IMG/VR virus record: IMGVR_UViG_3300025430_001249
Coordinates: 1-57,014 of that record
Source: a virus
Length of the DNA: 57,014 nucleotides
Direction: 5' to 3' (one strand)
Positions 32,491 through 40,514 of the stretch are shown here, piece after piece. Numbering within the stretch: the first letter of the stretch is position 1; each line of letters begins with the position of its first letter. The position numbers were made by a program, and so were the translations under genes. Below the pieces are notes generated by a model. That model ran no database searches, was not told where the DNA came from, and saw nothing but the letters and a program-made list of their open reading frames with translations.

Positions 32491-34161
32491 ATGAATTTAC
32501 AACACACAGTTGAGTTGCCAAACAGCTTGGTAACTCTACCATTAGATGCAGTATCAATAGTGCCAATGGATCCCAATATACAAATTAATGTTACTATTAT
32601 GATACGTCGTCCATTATGGAATGGCATATCAATGATAGATTACGCAGATAAAATTGCTAACGGTCTAATAAAAAACATCTTGTCATATGAAGAGTTTGCG
32701 CAAAATTTTAGCGCTTGTATAGAAGACGTTAACCATGTAATTAAATTCGCACAACAATCAGGATTATCAGTTGTAGAATCTCTGCCTGCATCTGCAACAG
32801 TTAAGGTTACAGGTACGGTTTCAAACTTCAACACGGCATTTGGAATTTCGTTGGTTATTGTAACGATGTCCAATTATAGATATATAACCTACGACGGAAT
32901 AATTACAATACCTGTAGAATTAGACGGGGTAATTGAATACATATTAGGATTACACAATCCAATATTACTCAAACATCTTGCTATACCAACTGCTGGTATT
33001 CCTGCAGGAGATACTGCATTAACACCAGTTCAGGTATCAACTGCATATAATTTCCCTACATGCGATGGGTATGGGCAATGTATAGGTATAATAGAATACG
33101 GAGGAGGTTATACTACGCAGAACTTATCTTCAACATTTTCACAGCTTGGTTATTCAAACCCAACAACAATTGATATATTAGTCGACGGCGGTACTAACAA
33201 CCCTAATGATATAAACGGCGCACCGGAAGTCATGCTAGATATATATTGTTGCGGCGGTGTTGTACCTAAGGCCAAGCTGGCAATATACTTTGGATATGGC
33301 GGTGGCGATAGCAGCCCCGTTCCGGGGCCCAATTGGTATGATCCTATAAATGCAGCTATACACGATGTGGTTAACGCCCCAAGTGTATTATCAATAAGTT
33401 GGGGTGCCGGCGAACTTTCTTATTGGACCCCAACTACAATTTTAGCTACTGATGCTATTCTAGCACAAGCAGTTACAATGGGAATTACAATTTGTGTATC
33501 GTCTGGTGATTCTGGATCCACATGGGGAGGAATACAAGAAGAAGTATTATATCCTGCATCAAGTAGGTACGTATTAGCCGTAGGTGGTACTACATTACAG
33601 TTAAGCGGTAATGTTAGGTCAAATGAGGTAGCATGGAATCCTTCGGGTGGCGGTATTAGCGCATACGAAACAATACAATCCTGGCAAATAGGTCTCACAG
33701 CTAGATCGTACCCATCAGGGACCATATCTTCGTTAACTGTTAGAGGAGTTCCAGATATTGCTGCAAATTCAGACCCAAATACAGGTTATCGATTCTATTG
33801 GGGGACAACTAATACTCTTAGTCAATATGGTGGTACTAGTGCTGCTGCACCATTAATTGCGGGAATGATTGCTCGTATAAATCAATTAACTGGCAAAAGA
33901 ATTGGATTTGCCAACACCCTATTCTATGCCCACCCAACTGCATTTTATGATATTACATCAGGTGAAAATGCAGTTTCATTGTCGACCGGTTATAGTGCTA
34001 CCGCTGGGTGGGATGCAATTACAGGATTAGGAGTACCAGATGGCTCAAACATCTTTAGATTAGTAAATGTAGGTACGACATTTCCTCAAAATAACTTTGG
34101 ATTTAGGCCAACATCTGGTATTGTTTACCCTCGTATAACTCTAGGTGTAAGACTTGATTAA
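32491..34161 (+). CDS. S53 family serine-carboxyl protease (sedolisin/kumamolisin-like)
   Basis: A 556-residue pro-enzyme. Residues about 20-155 match the Pro-kumamolisin activation domain; the catalytic domain follows, with the Ser-Glu-Asp triad in context: Glu246 and Asp250 (APEVMLDIYCC), oxyanion Asp340 (SSGDSGS) and Ser450 (GGTSAAAP). The Ca-binding end (GWDAITGLGVPDGS) is present, so it looks active. No signal peptide is seen, which suggests virion incorporation rather than export. S53 enzymes usually work at acid pH and some kumamolisins digest collagen; here the gene lies one base after two collagen-like fibre genes. A processing or host-envelope role is inferred. Confidence 0.9.
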   Translation: MNLQHTVELPNSLVTLPLDAVSIVPMDPNIQINVTIMIRRPLWNGISMIDYADKIANGLIKNILSYEEFAQNFSACIEDVNHVIKFAQQSGLSVVESLPASATVKVTGTVSNFNTAFGISLVIVTMSNYRYITYDGIITIPVELDGVIEYILGLHNPILLKHLAIPTAGIPAGDTALTPVQVSTAYNFPTCDGYGQCIGIIEYGGGYTTQNLSSTFSQLGYSNPTTIDILVDGGTNNPNDINGAPEVMLDIYCCGGVVPKAKLAIYFGYGGGDSSPVPGPNWYDPINAAIHDVVNAPSVLSISWGAGELSYWTPTTILATDAILAQAVTMGITICVSSGDSGSTWGGIQEEVLYPASSRYVLAVGGTTLQLSGNVRSNEVAWNPSGGGISAYETIQSWQIGLTARSYPSGTISSLTVRGVPDIAANSDPNTGYRFYWGTTNTLSQYGGTSAAAPLIAGMIARINQLTGKRIGFANTLFYAHPTAFYDITSGENAVSLSTGYSATAGWDAITGLGVPDGSNIFRLVNVGTTFPQNNFGFRPTSGIVYPRITLGVRLD

Positions 34162-34175
34162 TTTAACAAACTTTC

Positions 34176-34183
34176 GGTAAATA
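34176..34183 (+). promoter_or_regulatory. Late-promoter-like GGTAAATA, 4 bases before ATG
   Basis: The third GGTAAATA placed directly before a start codon (34188), again without a ribosome binding site. Confidence 0.4.
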
Positions 34184-34187
34184 ATAC

Positions 34188-34757
34188 ATGTTTAATCATC
34201 CGTTTATTTGTCTCAGTACAAAAGATGATTTAGGAGATCAAGATCTCCTAAATTGGTTTAAATCTGTAACAGAATTGGGTCCACCCGGTATATTAGGCGA
34301 AGTACAGTTACGACCTGAAGATAAACCTCAAAGGTTTTATCATAGAAAACTTAACGGTATGAATCGATATTGTGCAGCTTTATGTAGAGATTTAGAATCA
34401 GATGAAGCCAATAAAATTGCGCAAGGTGCGAATTCTGCCATACCAACTGGTGACTTTGAAATATCTTGGAGTCAAAATCCACAGAATCAAAATCAATACG
34501 AATCTGTTTCTAAAGATTTAATAAAAGCCATAGCACTTGAAGCTGCAAAACGTAATCATACAACATGGTTAAATCAAAAAATTAATGAAGGTTGGAGATT
34601 TGGTCAAAATTTCCATTCTCGTAATAAAGTTAGTCCAATGTGTAGAGAGTGGGATTCGCTTAGTGAGCGATATAAACGTGCAGAATATCATAGGATGATA
34701 TCATTGTTAGAAGTTTTAGACGAAATGAAATTGAGTCTAGCAGCCAAAAGACCTTAA
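34188..34757 (+). CDS. RyR-domain protein
   Basis: A 189-residue soluble protein. The C-terminal ~80 residues match a RyR domain (first seen in ryanodine receptors, also in bacteria and phages): NEGWRFGQNFHSRNKVSP, then CREWDSLSERYK and a closing helix. The N-terminal ~100 residues are unassigned (GPPGILGEVQLRPEDKPQRF). Phage RyR proteins have no settled function; ligand binding such as to nucleotides has been proposed. It sits between virion-type genes, is probably expressed late, and has a promoter-like GGTAAATA just before its ATG. Confidence 0.7.
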   Translation: MFNHPFICLSTKDDLGDQDLLNWFKSVTELGPPGILGEVQLRPEDKPQRFYHRKLNGMNRYCAALCRDLESDEANKIAQGANSAIPTGDFEISWSQNPQNQNQYESVSKDLIKAIALEAAKRNHTTWLNQKINEGWRFGQNFHSRNKVSPMCREWDSLSERYKRAEYHRMISLLEVLDEMKLSLAAKRP

Positions 34758-34771
34758 ACTTGTAATCATGC

Positions 34772-35611
34772 TTATTTTTTAGGCATTAGCCCTATTGTTA
34801 AACCTGGCGGTGGGTCACCTAGAATAAGATAATTTTTAATACCGTCATTATACCATTTTTTCCCATACGCATGATTATTTGGGCCGGAATTAGACGTTGA
34901 ATTTTTTAATCTGTGTTCAATAGATTGTGTCTTACCTTTTCGTATAACCGATTGTTTAGCTCTAGTTTCAGCTGACACAATTTTACCTTTGTTTGATGCA
35001 GAATTTTTAGCTCTAGATTCAGCTGAAACAATTTTACCTTTGTTTGATGCAGAATTTTTAGCTCGGCTTTCTGCAGTAGGAGGCTGTCTGTTTTTAGCAA
35101 TTTCTGACATTTTTTGACAAAACTCAACACTGCGTTTTCTACCTAATGCCGCAATTGATTGTTTAGCTCTAGTTTCAGCTGACATTATTTTACCTTTGTT
35201 TGATGCAGAAATTTTAGCTCGGCTTTCTGCAGTAGGAGGCATCCGGCCAGGTTTAAAATCTACCGGACACGAACTTGCTCTAATTGATATAACATCGTTG
35301 GTATACCAATTTCCTATACCATCGCCGCCGTCTGTTCTATTATGTAATATACCAGTACCAATATCTTGGCGGCCATACCATTTTATCAATCTACGTTCAA
35401 TAGCACACGCACCCAAATCTGTTAAATTAAATGCTACAATAACAATTAGATTTTGATTTTTAGGTATAGGTACAGTATGTTTAGCCCATGCTCTACGATT
35501 ACTCCCTTTACCTATATAATAAGGAGATCCTATCTCACCATTTTTTGAAGTTTTATTTCTTAAATAAGCATAAACATAATGCCCAACTGGCATTTTATTT
35601 GTAAATAGCAT
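34772..35611 (-). CDS. GIY-YIG homing endonuclease with NUMOD3 repeats
   Basis: A 279-residue Seg-like free-standing endonuclease. The N-terminal ~95 residues hold the nuclease domain (YVYAYLR, then GSPYYIGKGSNRRAW: the YxY...YIGKG pattern with its Arg). After a linker come several NUMOD3 DNA-binding repeats of the form TAESRAK-SASNKGK, near-identical to each other at DNA level (about 34920-35225). It cuts phage DNA lacking the element and promotes its own spread. It lies opposite to its neighbours between the RyR and heme oxygenase genes, consistent with insertion. AAGGAG precedes the start. Confidence 0.85.
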   Translation of the reverse strand: MLFTNKMPVGHYVYAYLRNKTSKNGEIGSPYYIGKGSNRRAWAKHTVPIPKNQNLIVIVAFNLTDLGACAIERRLIKWYGRQDIGTGILHNRTDGGDGIGNWYTNDVISIRASSCPVDFKPGRMPPTAESRAKISASNKGKIMSAETRAKQSIAALGRKRSVEFCQKMSEIAKNRQPPTAESRAKNSASNKGKIVSAESRAKNSASNKGKIVSAETRAKQSVIRKGKTQSIEHRLKNSTSNSGPNNHAYGKKWYNDGIKNYLILGDPPPGLTIGLMPKK

Positions 35612-35637
35612 AGCTGTTGCTCCTTATAAGCGATAGA

Positions 35638-35667
35638 GCGGTTTGGGATTGGCGTCCCGTGGACCGC
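35638..35667. other. Nested hairpin at the edge of the homing endonuclease gene
   Basis: GCGGT (35638-35642) pairs with ACCGC (35663-35667) around an inner GGGA/TCCC pair. It lies between the divergent endonuclease and heme oxygenase genes and could be a regulatory structure or mark the element boundary. Confidence 0.4.
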
Positions 35668-35695
35668 GATATATATTTATCGGAGATTTGTCAAA

Positions 35696-36241
35696 ATGGG
35701 TGATATAACACAACAAGATCTTAAGTTAGCTATACAAGATTTGCATAAATCTGCAGAAACAACACAACTAGCACAAGATTTGATATCCGGTAATATAGAT
35801 CCTCATATCTATAGAAACCTTTGCTATCAAATGTGGTTGATTACAGATGCTATAGAATCGCAACTTAAACTAAATCTAGATATTTGTCGACGACATCAAT
35901 TTGTACAAGATATCGCAGAATGTCCTGCCGGACCAGTGGCGGCGTGTCCGTCTACCATAAAATATGTAGACTATATCAAAGATATGTATTTTACACACGG
36001 AAGTGGTCAATTAAAAGGAGCAATTTATTGTTTTTATCTCGGCTGGTTATATGGCGGGCAGATGATTGCAAAAAAGCTCAATTTGCCAAAGCATCATTTA
36101 AAATTTGATAATGTAAAAGATTCTATAGAATATGTAAGAAATACAATTTTAGTGCATCTAATTGATCGAGATATTAATGAAGCACGTAAAGCATTCAAAT
36201 ATACCATTAAAATATATCAGGAACTTTATGAACTGCATTGA
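35696..36241 (+). CDS. ho1: Heme oxygenase
   Basis: A 181-residue HO-1-like enzyme that opens heme to biliverdin IX-alpha, Fe2+ and CO. The proximal heme ligand is His17 in LHKSAETTQLAQDL, and the distal-helix signature is YLGWLYGGQMIAKKL (canonical ...LGxxxGGQ...). The size is at the short end for the family. A GGAGA site precedes the ATG. The bilin reductase gene overlaps its 3' end by 14 bases, the same two-gene layout found for phage ho1-pebS/pcyX pairs, so biliverdin is probably passed straight to the reductase. It relies on host heme and reduced ferredoxin. Confidence 0.88.
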   Translation: MGDITQQDLKLAIQDLHKSAETTQLAQDLISGNIDPHIYRNLCYQMWLITDAIESQLKLNLDICRRHQFVQDIAECPAGPVAACPSTIKYVDYIKDMYFTHGSGQLKGAIYCFYLGWLYGGQMIAKKLNLPKHHLKFDNVKDSIEYVRNTILVHLIDRDINEARKAFKYTIKIYQELYELH

Positions 36242-36842
36242 TAAAGTTGATTCAATTGCTAGGCGGTTAAACTTTATTTTACAGCAGCAACACGGTGCAT
36301 ACCTATTACCAACACACGAATATGGTTGGGAAAATTTTCAATATCGTAGTCCTAAATTTAGGCTAGGTCATGTGCAGATTTTCAAACAAGAAAAATTTGC
36401 TGCTATTCATTGTTGCGTTTTTCCGCACGGTGTAGATCCTGCACCAATATATGGATTTGATGTAGTAGCTGGTGAGAACAAAGTTACTGGTGTTTTCATG
36501 GATTTAAGTCCAACTGTAAAAGAAACCAATCCATTTACCAACATAAATGTAGGTAGAATTAGAGATCGACCAGAATGGGGAGATATATTTTCACCTCATT
36601 GGCTAGCATGCCGGCCATCTCCAGAGGAACTAGATATCGTAGGTATCGAAGCTGTAAAAGTTTTGATACAATATCTTCCAACATTAGGCGATTTTGGAGA
36701 TCAATCTGCTATAATTGCAGGTCAAAATCGCTATTGCTTAAAGCAACGACAGAACCAGCACACCCGTAAAGCACTTACTAATATACTGGGTGCAAATGGC
36801 GCAGAAGAATACATGTCTACAGTGTTGTTCCCTACAATTTGA
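36228..36842 (+). CDS. Ferredoxin-dependent bilin reductase (PebS/PcyX/PcyA family)
   Basis: A 204-residue FDBR. The signature block runs from residue 58: AAIHCCVFPHGVD, PIYGFDVVAGENKVTGVF and MDLSPT, with the catalytic Asp78 (GFDVV) and His67 near the bilin D ring. Arg/Gln-rich C-terminal residues (KQRQNQHTRKAL) match the propionate-binding end. It reduces biliverdin to a phycobilin with electrons from ferredoxin. The product (phycoerythrobilin versus phycocyanobilin) cannot be read from motifs; the short length and non-cyanobacterial context fit PcyX-like phage enzymes better than cyanophage PebS. The start at 36228 follows AGGA; overlap with ho1 indicates coupling. Confidence 0.85.
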   Translation: MNCIDKVDSIARRLNFILQQQHGAYLLPTHEYGWENFQYRSPKFRLGHVQIFKQEKFAAIHCCVFPHGVDPAPIYGFDVVAGENKVTGVFMDLSPTVKETNPFTNINVGRIRDRPEWGDIFSPHWLACRPSPEELDIVGIEAVKVLIQYLPTLGDFGDQSAIIAGQNRYCLKQRQNQHTRKALTNILGANGAEEYMSTVLFPTI

Positions 36843-36861
36843 CTTTTACAAAATCACATCG

Positions 36862-36869
36862 TATAAATA
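36862..36869 (+). promoter_or_regulatory. T4-type late promoter element TATAAATA
   Basis: An exact TATAAATA 87 bases before the VWA gene. The leader would contain a small hairpin (36911-36916 with 36923-36928) and the strong AAAGGAGG site. Confidence 0.6.
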
Positions 36870-36956
36870 ATTTGTAATCAAAAAGAGTTTGATTACACTG
36901 GTAGTTAAGACCTAGAGGTGATTCTAGGCATGTTAAAGAAACCAAAGGAGGACAAC

Positions 36957-37718
36957 ATGAATCTACCCAATCCATTCCCCGGCATCGCTGTAAACGTAGC
37001 AGCCGCAGTTCAAATATCGACACCAATAGCCAAAGAATACAAATTTAAGAAAGCTGGTAAAAATGGTACACTAATCGCCATTGTACTAGATGAAAGTGGC
37101 AGCATGCGTAGCTGTTGGGATACAACCATTGCAGGATTTAATGAGTTTGTGCAAGGTCAGCGCAGTGCAGAATCTAGTGCAGGCACAGGTTATCTAACCC
37201 TTATTAAATTTGACAGTCCCCAAATCAAAACAGTTTTCAATAATCGTCCACTAAATGAAGTACCTCTTCTAGATAAGAATAATTATACCCCTAATGGTGG
37301 AACTAACTTGCTTGATGCTATTGGCAATGCTATCGAATCTGTTAATGCTGTATTAAAAGCCAACAAAAAGAACGATCGGCCAGGAGTAATTATTACAATT
37401 ATGACAGATGGTGCTGAAAATGCATCAACACGTTATACCAGTGCAGATATCAAGTCTATGGTTGCAGCAGCAGAAAAAGCCGACTGGACATTTACTTTCC
37501 TTGGCGCAAACATTGATGCGTTTGCAGTTGGCAGTACATTTGGTATGAATATATCAAATAGTGTGAATTACAGCACAGCTAATATGGCCGAAACTATGAC
37601 TAGTGTAAGTGCAAGCACAACACGCATGCGTTTTGCAAAAACAGCAGGTGTTAGCACAGCAGATCTGTATGCACAAGGGTTATATACAGATGCCGAGCTA
37701 AAAAGCATGAAGGAGTAA
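36957..37718 (+). CDS. VWA-domain protein
   Basis: A 253-residue protein whose residues about 38-225 form a von Willebrand A domain with an intact metal-dependent adhesion site: DESGS at Asp45, a Thr in NGGTNLLDAI and TDGAEN. Intracellular VWA proteins mediate Mg-dependent protein contacts, often with an ATPase or a co-encoded partner. The following gene, 5 bases away, is the likely partner. The start is set by AAAGGAGG 6 bases upstream rather than the in-frame ATG at 36930. No signal peptide or TM segment. Confidence 0.82.
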   Translation: MNLPNPFPGIAVNVAAAVQISTPIAKEYKFKKAGKNGTLIAIVLDESGSMRSCWDTTIAGFNEFVQGQRSAESSAGTGYLTLIKFDSPQIKTVFNNRPLNEVPLLDKNNYTPNGGTNLLDAIGNAIESVNAVLKANKKNDRPGVIITIMTDGAENASTRYTSADIKSMVAAAEKADWTFTFLGANIDAFAVGSTFGMNISNSVNYSTANMAETMTSVSASTTRMRFAKTAGVSTADLYAQGLYTDAELKSMKE

Positions 37719-37723
37719 TACCT

Positions 37724-38623
37724 ATGTTTGATGCAACACGTCAATACGAACTTACTATCCGTCCTTTAGGTCGTAATACAGCAGATGAGTATTATCACAA
37801 CGGATCAATTTGGATAGAAGGTCGTGAAGGTAATAATTACACAATTGATTTAACCAATAGATCTCATCAACGTGCGTTGTTTATTCTTAGTGTTGATGGT
37901 TTAGATGTACTAGAAGGCAAACCAGCAGGGTTGAACAGCCAAGGCTATATTATCCCTGCAGGTCAAACTATCTCTGTGCCTGGTTGGAAAGTAAATGATC
38001 AGCAAGCAGCTGAATTTTATTTCAGCCGTAGCAGAGAAAGCTATGTTAATAGTATTGGTGGAACCACTACCAATACTGGCGTAATTGGGGTTATGATATT
38101 TTCTGAATACAAACAATATTACGAAGTATACGATATGTCTACCCCAGGGACCCGAGGCATTTCTACCAACCAAATACCAACTTCTAATATACAGAACATT
38201 GGTGATCTCAATGTTTCTGAAAGTTCAGTTGATAATTCATGGATAGCTAATGGTATTTCTAAGAATCAGACATTAAATGCTGCAATAGTGCAAGCTGCTG
38301 CCGCCAACATTCCTATGAATTCTGCATCTGCTGAAGTAAACACCAGTGGAAGTATCATAAGCCAAAATTATCTTAGCCAAGAAGTTGGCACTGGTTTTGG
38401 TAAAGCTACAGATTGGCAAACTGTATCTACTCAATTTAGGCGCAATAATCCAACTCAACCAGACACAATTATGGCCATTTACTACAATACCGCAAGGAAT
38501 TTGGAAAAAATGGGCATTAGGCTCCGTAGAAAACGCGATGTTCAGTATAAGGCTGATCCTTTTCCCGCATATTCATCAACAACAACCGTAGGGTGTCCAA
38601 CACCTTACAATTGGAAGCCCTAA
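37724..38623 (+). CDS. Beta-rich conserved protein paired with the VWA gene
   Basis: A 299-residue protein. Residues about 25-130 (IWIEGREGNNYTIDLTNRS, VDGLDVLEGKPAG, GYIIPAGQTISVPGW) match a beta-sandwich seen in uncharacterised bacterial and phage proteins; the rest is Ser/Asn-rich and ends in a basic segment (RLRRKRDVQYK). It is probably a structural or adhesion-type protein that binds the VWA product. AAGGAG precedes the ATG, and a strong terminator follows, closing the two-gene unit. Confidence 0.62.
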   Translation: MFDATRQYELTIRPLGRNTADEYYHNGSIWIEGREGNNYTIDLTNRSHQRALFILSVDGLDVLEGKPAGLNSQGYIIPAGQTISVPGWKVNDQQAAEFYFSRSRESYVNSIGGTTTNTGVIGVMIFSEYKQYYEVYDMSTPGTRGISTNQIPTSNIQNIGDLNVSESSVDNSWIANGISKNQTLNAAIVQAAAANIPMNSASAEVNTSGSIISQNYLSQEVGTGFGKATDWQTVSTQFRRNNPTQPDTIMAIYYNTARNLEKMGIRLRRKRDVQYKADPFPAYSSTTTVGCPTPYNWKP

Positions 38624-38632
38624 TATAAAACA

Positions 38633-38662
38633 GGCAGCGGGATAAACCCGCTGCCATTTCCT
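38633..38662 (+). terminator. Rho-independent terminator
   Basis: A 9-bp GC-rich perfect stem (38633-38641 with 38647-38655, 5-base loop) followed by a T-rich tract. It ends the VWA pair and isolates the structured region downstream. Confidence 0.88.
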
Positions 38663-38685
38663 TTATTGCTATCCCCATAACAAGC

Positions 38686-39180
38686 ACTGCATCATTGGCT
38701 CTACATACAAGATGATATAACATCGCAGTAAATGGTATCTGCGTAGGGAAGGGGTGGTATTCCACCAGGAACCTGCTAAAATGAGTGTTTCATCCACTCG
38801 ACCGAGAAGCATCGTCTGTGACCGTGTGGTATAAAATCTCCAGACCGAGCTCGGAATAATATAACCAAGTGCGGCAATAGGTTATTTAAATTATCGCCTT
38901 AGGTGAGGCCTAAGACTACAAATGGATCGCTCTATCTACCATTGATAACGATCAAGAATATACAGGGTTAATCAGTCCTCCCAGTATATTTCCTCCGCTG
39001 CTGAACAACGTTCAAGATGTACATGTAATGCTGGTACCGGGCAACCGCCGGCGACTGTAAAAGGTCAAGCATGAAAACTGGTCTATGAAAACTGCCTATA
39101 TGCAAAAATTTCATGAGAAACATCCTTCCTCGTATAGCGGGGGAGATATGGTCTATTCCCCCAACCAACTGCATATATAG
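38686..39180 (+). ncRNA. Large structured noncoding RNA candidate (about 500 nt)
   Basis: This stretch has no credible ORF and many inverted repeats read by eye: ACTGC/GCAGT (38686/38725), GGTGG/CCACC (38753/38762), GAGTG/CACTC (38783/38795), CTTAGG/CCTAAG (38898/38909), GATCG/CGATC (38925/38949), a 7-bp AATATAC helix (38957/38984), TGAAC/GTTCA (39002/39010), a CGG-GCAA-CCG GNRA hairpin (39038-39047), GGGGGA/TCCCCC (39139/39157) and a 7-bp ATATGCA helix (39098/39170). It is more GC-rich than its surroundings and follows a terminator. Size and setting resemble the large ornate phage RNAs GOLLD and ROOL, but no consensus was checked. Strand is inferred from the flanking genes; a long regulatory leader for the next gene is the alternative. 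Confidence 0.65.
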
Positions 39181-39243
39181 AAGACAAAATATCCTTTAGT
39201 TACTATAATTAATCCATAACCACTTAGTTAAAAAGGAAATTAA

Positions 39244-40458
39244 ATGCCCCTCACAAAAAATATTGCTGTAATAGGAGCAGGTATTGCAGGTGTAACCATA
39301 GCGTATCAATTGGCACGCTTAGGGTATAACGTAACTGTTTTTGACAAAGAGCGATACCCCGCAATGAAAACCAGTTATGCAAATGGGTCACAGTTGTCTG
39401 TCTGTAATAGCCAAACCTGGAACACATGGAGTACCATAAGCAAGGGCTTAACTTGGCTCTTCAAACAAGATGCCCCTTTATACATAAGCCCCAAAATTGA
39501 TTTAGAAAAAATCAAATGGCTCTCTAAATTTATATGTACAACAGCATATAACCGTCATGTGCAAAATACCACTGCTACGATCAAGCTTGCTTTAGAAAGT
39601 CGCAAAGAAACACTAGACATTGCATTTAAAGAAGATATAAAATTTGATCATGTAAACAAAGGTATACTTCATATCTACACAGATAGAAAAAGTTTTAACG
39701 ATGCATTTAAAGCAGAATCACTGATGACCAGCAACGGTTGTGAATGGGATATATTAGATCCTCAAGCATGCATTATGAAAGAACCTGCATTATCTTCCAA
39801 TCCTAATCTTATAGGTGGCGTGCTTACCTCTAGTGATAGTACTGGTGATATGAATATGTTTATTAATGGATTGGTAAACGTATGCATAGCAAAATACAAC
39901 GTGGCCTTTCGTTTTGAACAAAACATAACAGATATAAATGTAAGCAACCACGGAGTTGTTATAAACGACAGCAGTTTTGACCATGTGGTAATAGCAGCAG
40001 GTGTTGACAGTAATAGATGGGGATGTAAATTTGGCGATAATCTTGGGATTTATCCTGTAAAAGGATATAGTATAACAGTTGATCTACTTGATACTCGTAG
40101 TCAGTCAACTGCTCCGTGGACTAGTTTACTTGATGAGGGTACAAAAATTGTATGTTCGAGATTAGGAGCAACTAGATTGCGTGTAGCTGGTACTGCAGAG
40201 TTATCAGGCTATAATCTAGACATAAAACAAAATCGAATAAAACCTCTCCTTGATTGGACACAGCATTGGTTTCCCAATGTTGATACTAGATCTTACCGTC
40301 CTTGGACAGGCTTACGTCCTATGACTCCCAATATGATGCCAATTGTTGGACGAGGTAAGCATCGGCGTGTGTGGTATCATACAGGTCACGGTCATTTAGG
40401 CTGGACGTTGTCCGCTGCTACAGCTAAAAACCTAGCTCTACAAATATATCTAACGTGA
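39244..40458 (+). CDS. FAD-dependent oxidoreductase, D-amino-acid dehydrogenase (DadA)-like
   Basis: A 404-residue protein with an N-terminal FAD-binding Rossmann fold (AVIGAGIAGVTIAYQLARLG, then the Asp of VFDKE), a DAO-type substrate domain and the C-terminal GLRPMTPNMMPIVG and YHTGHGHLGWTLSAATA blocks typical of DadA. It should oxidise a D-amino acid or related amine to the imino acid, passing electrons to a membrane quinone. AAGGAA precedes the ATG. The upstream 500-nt structured RNA region may be its leader. A role in using D-amino acids released from peptidoglycan is plausible but not shown. Confidence 0.82.
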   Translation: MPLTKNIAVIGAGIAGVTIAYQLARLGYNVTVFDKERYPAMKTSYANGSQLSVCNSQTWNTWSTISKGLTWLFKQDAPLYISPKIDLEKIKWLSKFICTTAYNRHVQNTTATIKLALESRKETLDIAFKEDIKFDHVNKGILHIYTDRKSFNDAFKAESLMTSNGCEWDILDPQACIMKEPALSSNPNLIGGVLTSSDSTGDMNMFINGLVNVCIAKYNVAFRFEQNITDINVSNHGVVINDSSFDHVVIAAGVDSNRWGCKFGDNLGIYPVKGYSITVDLLDTRSQSTAPWTSLLDEGTKIVCSRLGATRLRVAGTAELSGYNLDIKQNRIKPLLDWTQHWFPNVDTRSYRPWTGLRPMTPNMMPIVGRGKHRRVWYHTGHGHLGWTLSAATAKNLALQIYLT

Positions 40459-40514
40459 TTTGATTGACAGCAATTATTTTAATGCTATTATGCTGCTAAG
40501 AATGGAGCAAAATT

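Noticed and set aside
34920-35225. Non-coding direct repeats
   Set aside because: They lie in frame in the NUMOD3 repeat part of the GIY-YIG endonuclease.
38686-39180. Cobalamin riboswitch (a CCGGCGACTGTAA-like box at 39048-39060)
   Set aside because: Only one box is vaguely similar; the other conserved cobalamin boxes are missing and the region is far too long.
38624-39243. tmRNA, RNase P RNA or group I intron
   Set aside because: No tRNA-like acceptor end, no RNase P core boxes and no flanking split gene were found; a large ornate RNA remains the better candidate.
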